Of a DNA stretch of 64,000 nt, positions 1 through 11,811 are shown in pieces. Under the pieces are notes generated by a model. That model saw only the letters and a program-made list of their open reading frames with translations, had not been told where the DNA came from and searched no databases. This DNA comes from Oscheius onirici (Eukaryota; Nematoda; Chromadorea; Rhabditida; Rhabditidae): contig OW051472.1 of the NCBI GenBank assembly GCA_932521025.1, positions 7,750,001 to 7,814,000 on the forward strand, read 5' to 3'. Both the position numbers and the translations under genes were made by a program. Numbering within the stretch: position 1 is the stretch's first letter; each line of letters begins with the position of its first letter.

Positions 1-221
1 GGAAGTGAAACAAGTCGAGTTTTCGGAAGTTTTAAACATTTACGAGCAGCCTTGACAACACCGTTGATAGGTCAACTATCCGCAAAAATGACGGGTAGTT
101 TTGAGAAAGACTTGTCGTCGGCGAGACGACAAATTTTGGGCAAAAAGGTCCTGCGAAAGGTTAAAGGACAACTTTACAATCACTTTGGGGGAGAACCATA
201 AATGGAGAACCAGTTGACAAT

Positions 222-640
222 TTGAGAGGGGACAATGAGTGTGAGGAGGAAAGTGGGCCATCGCCACGCAGTGGATTGAACGAGATGCGTCAAGGTCGCA
301 GGCCCTGCGGCTGCAACGGGTTCCCCCGCAATCCAGAACCTGCTCCAAATGGAAGGGAACAGAGAGTGGGTTCAAGGGACAAAGGGCAGGCTATTAGGAA
401 AGATTTCATTACAAAGTTATGGTCCAGAAGAAGCATGGCTTTACCATCAATCAGTTCAGAATCGGGTACCAAAACAATCCTGCTTATTTTTCAGTCAATA
501 CTGTCCGGTCGGCCTATCATCCGAGTTTTTCTATTTTCTCAAAGTCCTGCCATGAAAACCAATGTCTGGTCCCTGCCGCTGATCACCTCGAATATGACCT
601 GACCCAAACTACGGCGAAATGTCAAAACTTGTAGCTCACT
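222..640 (+). other. Possible coding exon(s), unassigned
   Basis: This stretch is more GC-rich than its surroundings and is open in two overlapping frames. The downstream frame, from about 419 to 634, reads as a plausible secreted or extracellular segment (…RIGYQNNPAYFSV…) and remains largely open beyond a stop near 632. I do not recognise the family. No clean splice pair ties it to neighbours, and the gene could begin left of the window. It could equally be chance coding potential. Confidence 0.2.
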
Positions 641-1249
641 GGTTCAATAACATTCTCAGGAAAAATTAAAACGTCAACGAGTGAACATTCCGCTCGTATT
701 GACCTGGAATGACTCATACGTAACGCTTCAAAATTCCTGCAAACTTTCTTTGTCTACCAGGCTACAGTAATCCTATTAACAAATATGTTCACTTGGATGA
801 TGTCTCGTATTTAAGACTGATCTCGATCTCAGCCCCTTCTGTTTCTGCAAAAACAGATAATCCTATGCAAGAAAAATGGAAACGATTCATCTATGCTTTG
901 AGGATAACCTATAGTAATTCTTGCCTTTTGTTCTGAAAAGGCAAATGACTGTTTCACATGTGTGCAGAAGCCGATAAACAGATTTATCAGACTGTTTTGC
1001 ATAATTAGCTATTTTTACGTGTGTGAGACAATCAACGGAAGTGATTAATTTGGGTAATATGAAAAGGTGACAGTGGTCTCGAAGAAATAGTTGATCCGCT
1101 TCCTGATGGTGCAGCACGGTTTGTTTAATACACTTTACTTACCCTTAATTCATCATTTGCCCTTCTTTACGGAGCGATTTGAAGTGAAAAACGTACGGTA
1201 TACTTTATCCTGCCCCCGTGAATGGCCACGGGGGGATAAAGTAACCTTC

Positions 1250-1470
1250 CCCTAATTAGTGTACACATCCAGACTGAGAAAAACAGTTTCAGTCAAAGAG
1301 ACAGAGTGAGACAGTAATAGTGAGTGCGAGAGTCTGAGAGATAGTAAGATCTTACAGTGAAAGACAGTGACTGAGGAAAACAGTCACAGAAAGTGAGAGA
1401 GGGGCCCTGAATGGAAAAGATTGGGAGAGATGGTAAGAGTCAGGGAGACAACAAAGAAGACAGTGAAAAT
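1250..1470. repeat. Purine-rich (GA-rich) low-complexity stretch
   Basis: The plus strand is dominated by short runs of GAGA, AGACAG and GTGAGA with hardly any pyrimidine blocks. No open frame here looks coding. No gene is seen between about 640 and 1,590 apart from this tract and a short palindrome at 1,200-1,242. Confidence 0.5.
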
Positions 1471-1624
1471 GTTAGTGGAAGACTTTTTGGTAGTTTTATC
1501 TGCCAGGATGAAGTCTATATTTGGGCGGCTCGGCTAATTTCCGGCTCGTGCACAAGTACAATGAAGACAAAATAAAAAGAGAAGATCACAAGTTTATTGT
1601 GCACCCATAGTAGTTTATTGTGTG

Positions 1625-1842
1625 TCTACTGCTTCTGCTGCTTGGAATCTTCAGCGCAGCTCGGCGGCAGACGCACTCCGTTGGAGAGACTCGGTTCCAG
1701 GCGGATGGCACGGCTTCCAGGATCACTTGCAGCAGGAGCGTTGCCGGGAGACACCGAAGAATTGATAGCGCCGTAGGAAGTGTCGATGGGCCCCACGATC
1801 TGACCCTCATTGATGACCTTGATCTTGGTGGTATGCCTAAAT
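1625..1842 (-). CDS. C-terminal exon of an unassigned gene
   Basis: On the minus strand an acceptor-like TTTAG near 1,843 opens a frame of about 70 codons ending in TAG near 1,625. It begins TTKIKVINEGQIVGPIDTSYG, is rich in Ser, Pro and Gly, and has GC-rich third positions unlike the flanking AT-rich DNA. That composition makes this frame more convincing than the longer overlapping frame at 1,586-1,888. Upstream exons might lie among minus-strand open stretches at 2,480-3,480, but I could not join them with confidence. No family is recognised. Confidence 0.3.
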
Positions 1843-2029
1843 CAGCTGTTGGGTAGAGAAGACGAGAAACCCACTGTCCGTGAGACATAGCTGTCTGTTG
1901 AATAACTTATTTTTTAAAAAAGTGTTTTTGAGTTTTCAGTTTAAAATAAACATTGAATTTCGAAAACTAAATCTTTTTGTTTAATGAAGACAGCTTAAGA
2001 ACCAAAGTAATTAAGGGAATAGATCTTTC

Positions 2030-2224
2030 TTTACTAAAGTCCGTCCGTCCGTAGCGTCCGTCCGTATCAAATCCCTTTCGTAGCTAGTCTACCAACATGT
2101 GCATCTATTATCGGTAAACTCTGTGCCTCAATCATTCGCGAATATTTCACATCTGCCTGGAAAATGAATAATGAGCATGAATGAAAGCAGGGAGCGAGAA
2201 CTTTGAAGAACGGACTTTAGTAAA
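2030..2224. mobile_element. Small inverted-repeat element (MITE-like)
   Basis: A 15 bp terminal repeat starting TTTACTAAAGTCCGT at 2,030 is matched by its reverse complement ending at 2,224. The element is about 195 bp. A short CCGT microsatellite (about 2,041-2,066) lies just inside the left end. No coding potential is seen. A target-site duplication longer than TA is not evident. Confidence 0.5.
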
Positions 2225-3702
2225 CGAAAATAATTGAACCAACCTCGGAACGCGAATATCCATACAGATTCCTTTTCCTTTTCTACGATAGTGGACCCTT
2301 TAAACAGTTTTCTAGCATCATCGTATGGCCTTCCGTTTTCTCCGTTTGTTCAATTTTTCGGGTGATCAAATTCCTTTCTCAGCATTTTATCGGGCAATTA
2401 TTCCATCAGGTTTCTCGAATACTTCACATAGGCAGCCTGAAAACCTAGCATCTTAAATACATTCAAATATCCTCCGGCAACTTTAAAGGTATAGCAACTT
2501 TAAAGGACGAACTAGGCAGAAAAACAAGGTAGTAGAACAAACCTGAGAATACGAACACATTCTGACAGACGCAATCGTATCCAGTAGTCGCAGCAGCCGT
2601 AAGACATCGCAGTACTTCAGAATGACTTTTTGACGCACAGAAGATCCGCAACTGACATATTCAGCAGACAGTGAGGTGTCACTGAACATCCTGGAAAACA
2701 AATAGCGATTCAGGAACTAATTAAAGGTCACACAGCGTTATTCAATCAAGCCGAATTTGGTGCTGGGGAGGGAGGGTTCAGTATCAAAGAATTGTACTGC
2801 AGTAGACGGAATACTCTCTGGAAAAAATATTAATGATGCGACAGATTCGTCGAGCATTTTGAATGGTAGTACAGCAATTTGGACATTTCTGGCTTAGAAA
2901 TTTCAACGTCAACCCAGTGGAGAAACAGCTTTCGTGCTCCCTCCGAACTCCTTTGGGAAGTGTTGGAAATGTTCCCATTGACTCTGGTGATTCGCAGACA
3001 ATGATCGGCCTAGAAAGAGCTTAGCAAAGTAGGTCACGAATGATCTGGCAGAAAATAGGAGAACTATGCTGCTTTTGGTTCGTTCTTGATCACGAACGTG
3101 TCAATATAAAACTCATTGAACAACACAATTTTCAAAAGTCCATTTTGTCGTTCCCTGGCTCGAGACTTTGATAAAAGACGAAAAAGATAACGAACTTTTA
3201 TCAACGATTCAAAAAATTTTGAAGACCAAAACACAGAGCACAATGCCTTTGTCTCAAATTCAAAATAATTGTCATGTTTCGGCCAAATTTCGAGACTCGA
3301 GTGAACATTTTGCTCTCTGCGACTGATCCCATCAACATTTGCAAAACCCAAATAAAACTGATCCAGATACCGTATATTCCAGTTCTCATCATCCTCCATA
3401 TCTCGAATATTTCTGGGTGTTCCGTTGGAGGGATCAAACTAAACCCGAAGGATAATTTGACTAACAAGCAATTACCCAATGCTTTAATTAGATGTTCTTG
3501 TACGTCGAATCAATTTTCACTGGTACTGAAAATATTGTAGTTAATCTATTCTTACTTTATCTAACTAAACATTTTTAGTCCAGTTCTTCTTTCAAAAGAA
3601 CCCGTACATTTCTAAAAGTTCATCAAGAAAACTTGTTCACATTCAATTATTCAACCTAACTAGGGAATATAAAATAATTTAATGTTTTGAAAGAGTCGTA
3701 TT

Positions 3703-6700
3703 TTAAAATCCAGGAGGTAGACGCGGCGGGGGACAGTGGGTACAGGTGCCATGTTCTCCATTCTGTCCCGGTGGGCCTCTTTCTCCTCTAGCTCCATCTT
3801 TCCCATCCGGACCGGGAATACCGGGTTCTGAAAATTATTTGTATTTCTTCAACAACGGAATACTTTCAATTTTTCATTTTGCCTATATCTTTTCCCGAAA
3901 CCATTTTCCGATTACCCAAGATCTACGGGGTCTCACTCTCGCTTTAAATAACTGCTGTAAAAGAACTAGTAATTTTCAAGCAATTGTGAAAATGAGGAAA
4001 AAAACCCCGTGGAAACCAGGATTGAACTGGTGAACATTGGTCGAATCCCTAGTTTTATTGCTTATCATACAGTAAACAACCTCTGATCTTTTGTAATATT
4101 TGTCCTTGCCATTCTACTGCCAGTACTATCAGTCAACATCCCACCTGACTTTGTGTAGTTTGAACTCACAGCGTGTTTCCTTTGACTACTTAATTGTTCG
4201 GAGAAGGGTTGCGCCTCTCCCTCATAATCCCTTCCACCTGGCATCCAGCCGGCTAATGCCCGTCTCGAGCAGAACACAACCTCAGTGAGCAGAACACAAC
4301 GAACCTCCCGTTGAGGACAACAGGTCACATGAGAGGCTACCGTATGACTGCCCGCTTAATCCGAAAGCAGCGCTTCTCATTGGACCTGACGGTAATGTAA
4401 GGAAAAGTGTTTTTGAAGGGCGAAGGACATCTTATGGAAATCTTAGTATTAACTGGCAAGGCTGGTATACTCAGTGCAGACTTTCTTTATTTGCTGTAGC
4501 AGATGCTCATGTTGGCGCTATTCGCGCCACAATCTTTTATATTTTACATCTCCGTCAATTTAAATAATACCAGCCGACTTCGTCGGCTGACGACGTCGTA
4601 CCTTATTTTGTACCCCTACAACAGTAATAGAAATTTCCAAGTTTTTTGTTGCCTAAATTCTCGACAGGACATAACTTGTAATGTCGAACTATAGTGGGAC
4701 TTGAAAACAGTGAAAAGGTGATTATTTTGAAAACCGAACGTGGTAGCCGGATTCCTCGCAAAATTTCGATAAAACAGTTGCTCTCAGAGTCGCATTTTGG
4801 CAGTGCCCTGGGGTTGAAAAGTTCGAAATACACTTTGGGCGACCTTAGCGTTTTAATAAGAGAGGATGTCGGTTACCTTGCCGCGCAATACAGTTAGTCC
4901 AAGAACACTATAAGCGTTCCTAGAGCTGAACTAATTTTGAGACTTTATTGTTCTTTTTATCTTTTCTTGGACTACCAATAGGACTGTTCAGTGCCTCCAT
5001 TAAAGCAAAACTTTGACGGAACAAAATCCCCACTTCTTGCACCGCATCGATTGCATATTTATCCTCTGGTTTCGCTGAACATGAAAACACCTTTTCTTCT
5101 AGGCCCCCATCCATTTCCCGAATTGATGTTTTCAGCCACCACCTAAGGAAAGCAGCTTATGTGAGTCGAAAAGTAACAAGTCCTCGCTTATCTTCGCTTA
5201 TTCTTACGAAACTCATAAAAAAATATTAAGTCTTGGGAGATTGTTGAAAGATAGAGATGCTGTAGCAATTTGGGTTATTGCAAAAAGTGACGAGAGGTGT
5301 AATGAGCCAGAATAGCTCGTATGGACTCACAGATTTTGCTTTTAAAAATGCTAATTTTAATGTCAAATTTCTGAATTAACTGTCTCGTGGTTTCAGCCAT
5401 TTGTTTAAACCAAGTCAAACACAAAACCCGTCAATTTTGCATAAGGCGAGGTGTACACAGGTTTCTTCTCGACCGTTACAACGAAAAGTGTATAAAAATT
5501 TCTTTGTTTTTCTTCGTCTTTCCAAAGATACATCCCTAGTTTTGATCCTTCCAGACGCGAATCTTTCAAAAGTCCAAACGCGTACTTGAGCTACTTTTCA
5601 ACCAGCTCATCCCCCATAAGATCTTGTGTCTTATGTCAAGAATTGCCTGTTTGATCTCGAGATTATGCGACAAACATCGCGAACAAATTCTCCCTTTTTG
5701 GATCTATTAGTCATTGGCATCAGAGGCGAACAGGCAGAACGACGTAACAGACCTTGGAGTACACGCTGGATAGCTCTTATCTCTGAGGGGAATACCGTGT
5801 TCCGCCGGACTCTACGTAGAATCGCATCATGGTTCACATGTCCCCAGATGACAAGGGATTGGAGGGTCGTTAATCATCGACGGTACAAAAGGTCTGATTA
5901 AGACGTTTCTGCTCCTCTTTTCGAAGCTTCTGCCGTTGTGAGTATGCGCAAAGGTGAGTTTTTTGTTCTTTTCTGGGTACTCTCAAGGAGCAATCCGTCA
6001 GTAAACAGCTTCTGGAAATTAGTACAGGTGTTTCTGAGGGTGTGTCGCAAAGATTCTAAACTACGCAAAGATTTTAAACTTTAAATTTCATCTGAGATTT
6101 TAGAGGAAGATGCAAATTTAGTCAGTCCGGAACTAAAACCGATCGTTAAAATTACCGTGATGGTATACACAAAAATGTCCGAGATTTTGCCTCAAATGAC
6201 CCAATATTATGAAATATCTGATTAATTCGACCTACTCTTCTTCAAAAAGGGGTTTATTTCTGCGCGCAGCTCCCATTCCGGTGCATAATCGGATTATGAG
6301 TCTGTCTACTGTAGCTAAAAATTGCCCCTGCTAACAGAATTGTAAGCCAGTCTAGCCATTTTTGGCAATTATCAGGAGATAAACATTTGGGGGTCGGGAT
6401 AAGCTGGTGGACAGCTACTTTCGTTAATTTCATTTGCAAATATCAAAGGTTCCTTTCTCAAATAGGGGGGCCCGGATAGTCAAGTGGATAGGATGACAGT
6501 CTATGAAGAAAGCGATCGCAAGTTCAATCCCTGGTGGTAGTATACGAAGGTAGTCTACCCTGGCATCTCTCGCCAGCCTAGCCTGTCCCGGTCCAACTAG
6601 CACTGGAGAAGCTCGGATCGTAACCCTCCACTAGCATCTACCGCCAGGAGAAGCGTACTTTCGCACACGGGAACCACCGTAGATCAACGCGAATAAACCC

Positions 6701-9700
6701 TAAACCCTTTCTCAAACTGTTCTTACTCAAAAGGCCCTGGATTTGGTCTGTTTTACTGACCTTGTTTTACTGACCTTCGAAGTCTCTACAATCTAAAAAT
6801 AGTAAACTCTTCTGGATTATGTTATTAAGAAGGTTTTAATTCTTCGTTAAAAGCGATCAGTCATCAACTTCGAAAATATGAGTCTCCCTCACCGTTAGTT
6901 TACCACCTGCTTTTTTGAGGTTTGTTTCAGGAGAAGGACGATCGGGTGAAGAGATACGATACATTCGTTTAATCAGAGATCATACTTTTTTGAGCAAAGC
7001 GTTCTTGGGTTTCTTTATTTATTCGTTTCGTGGAACAGCTCCAGTGCAAAGTTTAAAACATTCACCTGGTCAAAATTTGGTCTCTCGCGACACATGCAGA
7101 CTGTCCACAATTAAATCCTATTTATCATTTTGAACTCATTCTGTTTCTGCTGATTTGCACGAGCTCTCTTCTCAAAAACACGGTAAAATTCCTTTTAGAA
7201 TCATCTCTAAGCTTCCTTCTCGAAAAGGCAAAAACTTGAACGTGATCAGACTACACTTTCCTTTTCGCTCATTCTCCGCCAAATCGACCAAATCGCTGCG
7301 CGGAACCCTTTTGCCTTTTCTCCGAACCATCATTTTTGTCTCTTCCCCTTCGCAATGCCGTCCAAGGAGTGATCGGGAACTTCTCGACCAGGAAGGTGGC
7401 AAGTCTTTTGATGCGTTGTACTTACGTCAGTGAACAGCCTGTATTGTTTATCGTACACCATTTCGCGAGAACACAAAACAGGCGGAAATAATTTTGCAAA
7501 TGAGATCATGTGTGTTGTGACACATTTTGTTCTAAGATCAGGTAGCAGAGATCGGAGACTATTAGGGAAGAGCCGAAGTTTTTATAACGATAGGCTTAAA
7601 CGAACCTCCTGGTAATCCTGGTGCCCCTTGTGGTCCTTGAACTCCATCAGGTCCCTTTGATCCTTTCGGTCCTGGGACTCCTTTGGGCCCAATTTTTCCC
7701 GGCGGTCCAGGCGGTCCGGCAACCTGAATGAATAGTTTCTGCAAACATTTTTCTCTAGACACTGATTCAGATGTTTTCTCCCTTGACCAGCAATTGTTTT
7801 GCTTTGTAGAACCCGATCTGTTCAGTGTCTCGAACGAGGAAACGGGTGAAAAGAGTCAACACACTGTTGCGTGCTCTGTCTCTTCAACAAAGACACAGAT
7901 TTCGACTAGTCGAGCGGAAAAACTAGCTCATTAGTGAGCTGGAAAAAAATGTTTTGAGGAACTTTAGAAGAGGAACATGTTTATGATTTTTTTATTTTGC
8001 TTTCTATTTTTACGTCTACCGTATTTTGGGTAGAATTAGATCTGCTTATGATCTAATTACTCCCCTGCTACTATTTTCTGCAAATTCTTATTTTTCCCAT
8101 CATTAATCGGATTAGGCGAGGGGGATGTATGACCTACGGGGTCTACCCCAGGTGTTCAGGATCTTACTGTAGATCATACTCTCCATATATGGATCCGTCC
8201 CTGATCTAAACTTTACAATCAGCATTGATAGGTAGGCCTAACGGTGTATCTGTTACGCCAGATGGGGTCAAAAAAGGTACCCCACAAACACCCTCCCAAG
8301 GTATCTACAGTAACCTTAACAACTAATTCAGAAAACGGTATACTTCAGACTTTTCACTTACAGTATGACTAGACATCCAAGATCTGAATTCCCTGACTTT
8401 GAACACGTCTCCCCCAAACAGTACCCCAAGACCCCAAGAGTCATGCACACTTGCGACTCCGCCCACCCTCAGAAACTCGTCTTGTTCTACAAGGCTGTCT
8501 GGTGAGTCTCTTCACCAAACTTACCGTAATTACACGTCCATTTGGTCCTCGGGGTCCTTGTGCTCCTGGTTTGCCAGTCCGTCCAGTCGGACCATTTGGG
8601 CCAACCAGTCCTGGCTCTCCCTTCTTGCCATCCTGTAATAATTCAGTCTTCTAGACGATCTCTGATCAGCTAGCTAACCTGGCCATTATTTCCCGGACTG
8701 CCTCGTGGACCAGGTGGGCCTTTGGGTCCCATTGCTCCAGTTGGACCGGGGGGTCCGGGTGGACAGATCATGCAAGGTTCGGGTGGCGAGCCCATTGATG
8801 GCAGGAGCTTACCGTCTTCTCCTGAAATGAAAGTGGTTAGAGCAAAGTGAGATCGCTCTTTTAAAAATAGACAAAACTTGTGAAACCATTTTCCTTTAGC
8901 CCGCAACTACTGGTCAAACTCATCCTTTTGAGTAAAAACCCATAACCTTACCTGGAACGCCGTCTAAACCAAGTCTTCCATCGTGGCCATCCTCTCCGTC
9001 ATCCCCAGGAGGTCCTGGCGGTCCTACAGGTCCTTGTTGACATGTACAACAACTTGGAGCAAAGTCTTCAACAGCTACAGCCTGTTTTCCGTAGCCACCG
9101 TACCCACTATCGCTGTAAGACGGCTCTAAAAATAGCTGAAGTAATCATGACTTGGGCATTACCTTTTCGACTATTCCTGTCAACCCACTGTCCAAAACTC
9201 CACTCGCGACGAACTCTGGATCCTTCCATTGCTTTCGGACGAACTTGGATTGCGTCTTCCGCTGCGAAGACTTCAACCCAAAGCTCGCGGGACTTGATCT
9301 AAAGTTGCAAACTTTTTCAAAAAAAAAATAACAAAAAAAATCGCATGCCGGGAAACCTGGATGGTGAAAACGAATCTTAGCCCCCAGACCACATGGGAGG
9401 GTCGGTACACGATCCTGCCATTTACTGTTGTTGGTTCAGATAGTTTCGGACCAAATTTCTTTCTTTGCCCATAAAAAACTCACTCGACAAGTCTCCATTT
9501 CGTCGGACATGTGTATTTCAAGTGTCTGGACATAGGTATATATCAGAGGCGTCGAGACCACTGATGACAAAACGGCAGATGTGGCGACAGCAATCTGAAA
9601 TCCTGCGGATAGTTTACGAAGGAAACGATGCACATACTTTCTTACGTTGGATTAGGATTATCTGGGATTTTGGGAGCGGGATATAAGCTGCCTAAGTTAA

Positions 9701-11464
9701 AAAATGCCGTTTTCGACGTAGAAGTAAATAACTTGTAACGATTTTCTCTCATTATGACTGTTTCTGACTTTACTTCTCTCAACGTTTACGTCTCCGATTC
9801 TTGACTTATGTGTCGTGCTATACACACCTGTTCCCATGACTCAGTCGTAGTCTCGTTACCTTGTGCATTCCGCAACTTTGAACTTTGAGAGTGTACATTA
9901 TAAACAGTGGTAATATAATCTTCTCTCTCAAAACGATAAATTATCTAGTCCAGAGTGTGTTTGATACAACTCCAAGTAATACAAATCCATCTCTGTAGTC
10001 TACTTTTTTTATAATCACCAGCCGACTTTGTAATCTGACGACGTCGTACCCCATTTCGTACACAGTAGCAGAAATTTTCAATTTATTCTTTTCCAAGTAC
10101 AAACTTAATTGCTTATTTTGAAAAAACGAACATGGTAGCTGGATTCCTCGAAATATTTCGATAGTCCACAGATTCGCATTTTGACAGTACCTAGGGGTTG
10201 AAAAGTCCACAAAATACTTCAGGTGATCTTACAAACGTTTTAATAAGAGAGGATTAAACCTCCTGGTTTACTTTATCCAAGAGTACGTAAATGTTTGCAA
10301 GTTGAAAAGGGCGAGATTGAGGTTTTCGAAAGTCTGTGATCATTAGAGTTCGAGACTTTTTCATTGGTATGACCGCTCTGTTTTTCAAATTCGGCGTACG
10401 GTACTGATAAGCCCAGCCCGCGGCTTCCCCAGACCTATCATCGCCTTCGCGTCGCCTCCGCTTTCATACGAAGGTAAGATAACTCTAAGAGTGAAAAAGT
10501 TGGGCAAAACACCCCTCAAAGATAACCGTTTCTCCAAAAGCCATTCTCTAACCGAAGAAACAAGCAAATTGGCTTTTCTCTTTGCAGCTTCCTGAGTCAT
10601 TTCCCAGAGTTTCCTGCGTAACGATTTTTCTTTGACATGCCAAAAATTAGCAGGGAAAAATAAATTGAGGTGATGTTTGAACGTGAAGGAGTAGTTTGAG
10701 CAAAAGCTGCCCGAAAGAAGGAAGTAAAATAGGCAAGGTCATTCGACGGAAGATAAGTTTTTGCACTTTCAAAGTCGAGTTTTTTGGGGGTATAACTTCG
10801 ACTTTTTAACCTCACTGATAGTTTAAACTTTGTTTTACTTTGGTGATCATGTTCCTATCGAAAAAAGATTGTCAATTCAATCTTCAGAGCGGATGTGATA
10901 GGACGGCAGGTTTGGCGTCTTCTGGCGCCAGCGGCATCGACCGTGTCACATCCGATAATGGAAAGTTTAGAAAAAAACCATAAGAGTTATTTGAATATCT
11001 GTTACTTGAAAATTTTTTATGTCACTATCATGTGATTGAACAAACACAAGTTGCAAGAGTTATACTCTCTTTAGCGGCTTATGAGAAAAGTTAAACGTGT
11101 TCACTGCGTGAAAAAAAGTGTTCGAAAAAAATGTTCGCTGCGTGATTCGTATAGCGTCTAAATGTTACTTAATCGCCCAATACAACTGATTGTGAGCATT
11201 AAACATTGACATTTTGTATTTTCAACAGTGGGTGTCGCCACGAACATTTCCCAAGTCAGACTTTCCAGTAACCGATAAAATTCATAAAACACTTGAAAGT
11301 TGACGAAAATCAAAAAGTCAATACAGGACAAGAAGTCTTATCTCAAAGAAACTACCGTGAACAGTACTGATAAAACGAAATCTGCCAAAACTCACCGCTA
11401 CAAAGGCTGTCCTTCGGAGTCGAAGATGGTCCTCCTCCAGATCCTTCATGCTAAGAGTGACCAT
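3703..11464 (-). CDS. Nematode cuticle collagen, eight exons with giant introns
   Basis: This gene encodes a structural collagen of the cuticle, secreted by the hypodermis. Exons: 11464-11396, 9594-9484, 9298-9163, 9125-8952, 8821-8679, 8632-8525, 7723-7606 and 3827-3703, together 984 nt (327 aa) with all phases closing. The start [20 protein letters not shown] leads into a signal-anchor helix (about residues 24-42), then an RVRR subtilisin-type cleavage site. Gly-X-Y blocks follow, bounded by cysteine clusters (CCTC, CMIC) and the terminal [13 protein letters not shown]. These are the standard parts of the Col_cuticle_N/collagen family. Introns 1, 5 and 6 are about 1,801, 801 and 3,778 bp, against 37-185 bp for the others, and carry repeats. 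A shorter model starting at 9,633 would lose the conserved N-terminal block, so I preferred the distant first exon. The exact paralogue cannot be named. Confidence 0.88.
4560..4866 (+). repeat. Dispersed repeat, copy 1 (in collagen intron 6)
   Basis: This roughly 300 bp segment shares ordered blocks with 10,005-10,255. Shared blocks include CAGCCGACTT followed by TGACGACGTCGTACC, then CGAACATGGTAGC-like, GGATTCCTCG, TTCGCATTTTG and TTTTAATAAGAGAGGAT. Both copies lie in the same orientation. No long open frame is shared. The family is not recognised; it looks like a non-autonomous interspersed repeat. Confidence 0.65.
6470..6705 (+). mobile_element. tRNA-derived SINE-like element
   Basis: An A-box-like stretch (TAGTCAAGTGGATA at 6,477-6,490) is followed about 35 bp later by a B-box-like AGTTCAATCC (6,521-6,530). 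That is the spacing of an RNA polymerase III internal promoter. The acceptor-stem halves do not pair, so it is not a functional tRNA gene. An unrelated GC-rich tail follows to about 6,705. A second B-box-like remnant lies on the minus strand around 4,003-4,045. Both sit inside collagen intron 6. Confidence 0.45.
10005..10255 (+). repeat. Dispersed repeat, copy 2 (in collagen intron 1)
   Basis: This is the partner of the repeat at 4,560-4,866, in the same orientation, about 5.4 kb away and shorter by internal deletions. It lies within the first intron of the collagen gene. Similarity begins at the CAGCCGACTT block and ends at TTTTAATAAGAGAGGAT. Confidence 0.65.
10889..10957. repeat. GC-rich imperfect hairpin
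   Basis: CGGATGTGA near the left end pairs with TCACATCCG at the right, and inner TTGGCG pairs with CGCCAG. Together they give an imperfect stem-loop of about 65 nt inside collagen intron 1. It could be a structured RNA or a relic of a foldback element. No further evidence of function is visible. Confidence 0.4.
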
Positions 11465-11811
11465 GACGCGGCTGAGAGCCTAAATAGAGGCAGTGGACAC
11501 CCCCTGCGGCCCTGAATCGGGACGAGATTCGGACCGAGATATGTAGATTGTGGGCTGTAATTCGACTGTAAATATGTGAGATTGGCCTAGCGGGAGAGCT
11601 GTGTGACTGTACCATGGAAAAGAATGGAGCGTCTTCCTATCGGGGCTGGAGGGAGACCTTCACAGCGGGAGTACAGTCAGACGGGTTGTTTGTTTGAAAA
11701 ATAGCCATGAGTCATTCCAAAAATTGTTCGGAACTTTTTGCCTGCTTCTTCTCATTGTTAACACTTGCTTAGAAATATGAAACTTTTATCTAGTTTTTTG
11801 TATGCCACATT

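Noticed and set aside
3064-3479. Minus-strand frames of 111 and 92 codons downstream of the collagen
   Set aside because: Overlapping frames with AT-rich codons, no acceptor or donor in phase and no recognisable domain.
5626-5901. Open frames on both strands in collagen intron 6
   Set aside because: Neither strand shows motifs; the GC-rich patch may be a repeat remnant, but no transposase or polymerase features are visible.
9436-9633. Start codon at 9,633 as the beginning of the collagen gene
   Set aside because: The first 13 codons overlap a splice acceptor (GATTTCAG before ATTGCTGTC). Joining the exon at 11,464 restores the conserved [10 protein letters not shown] block, which this start lacks.
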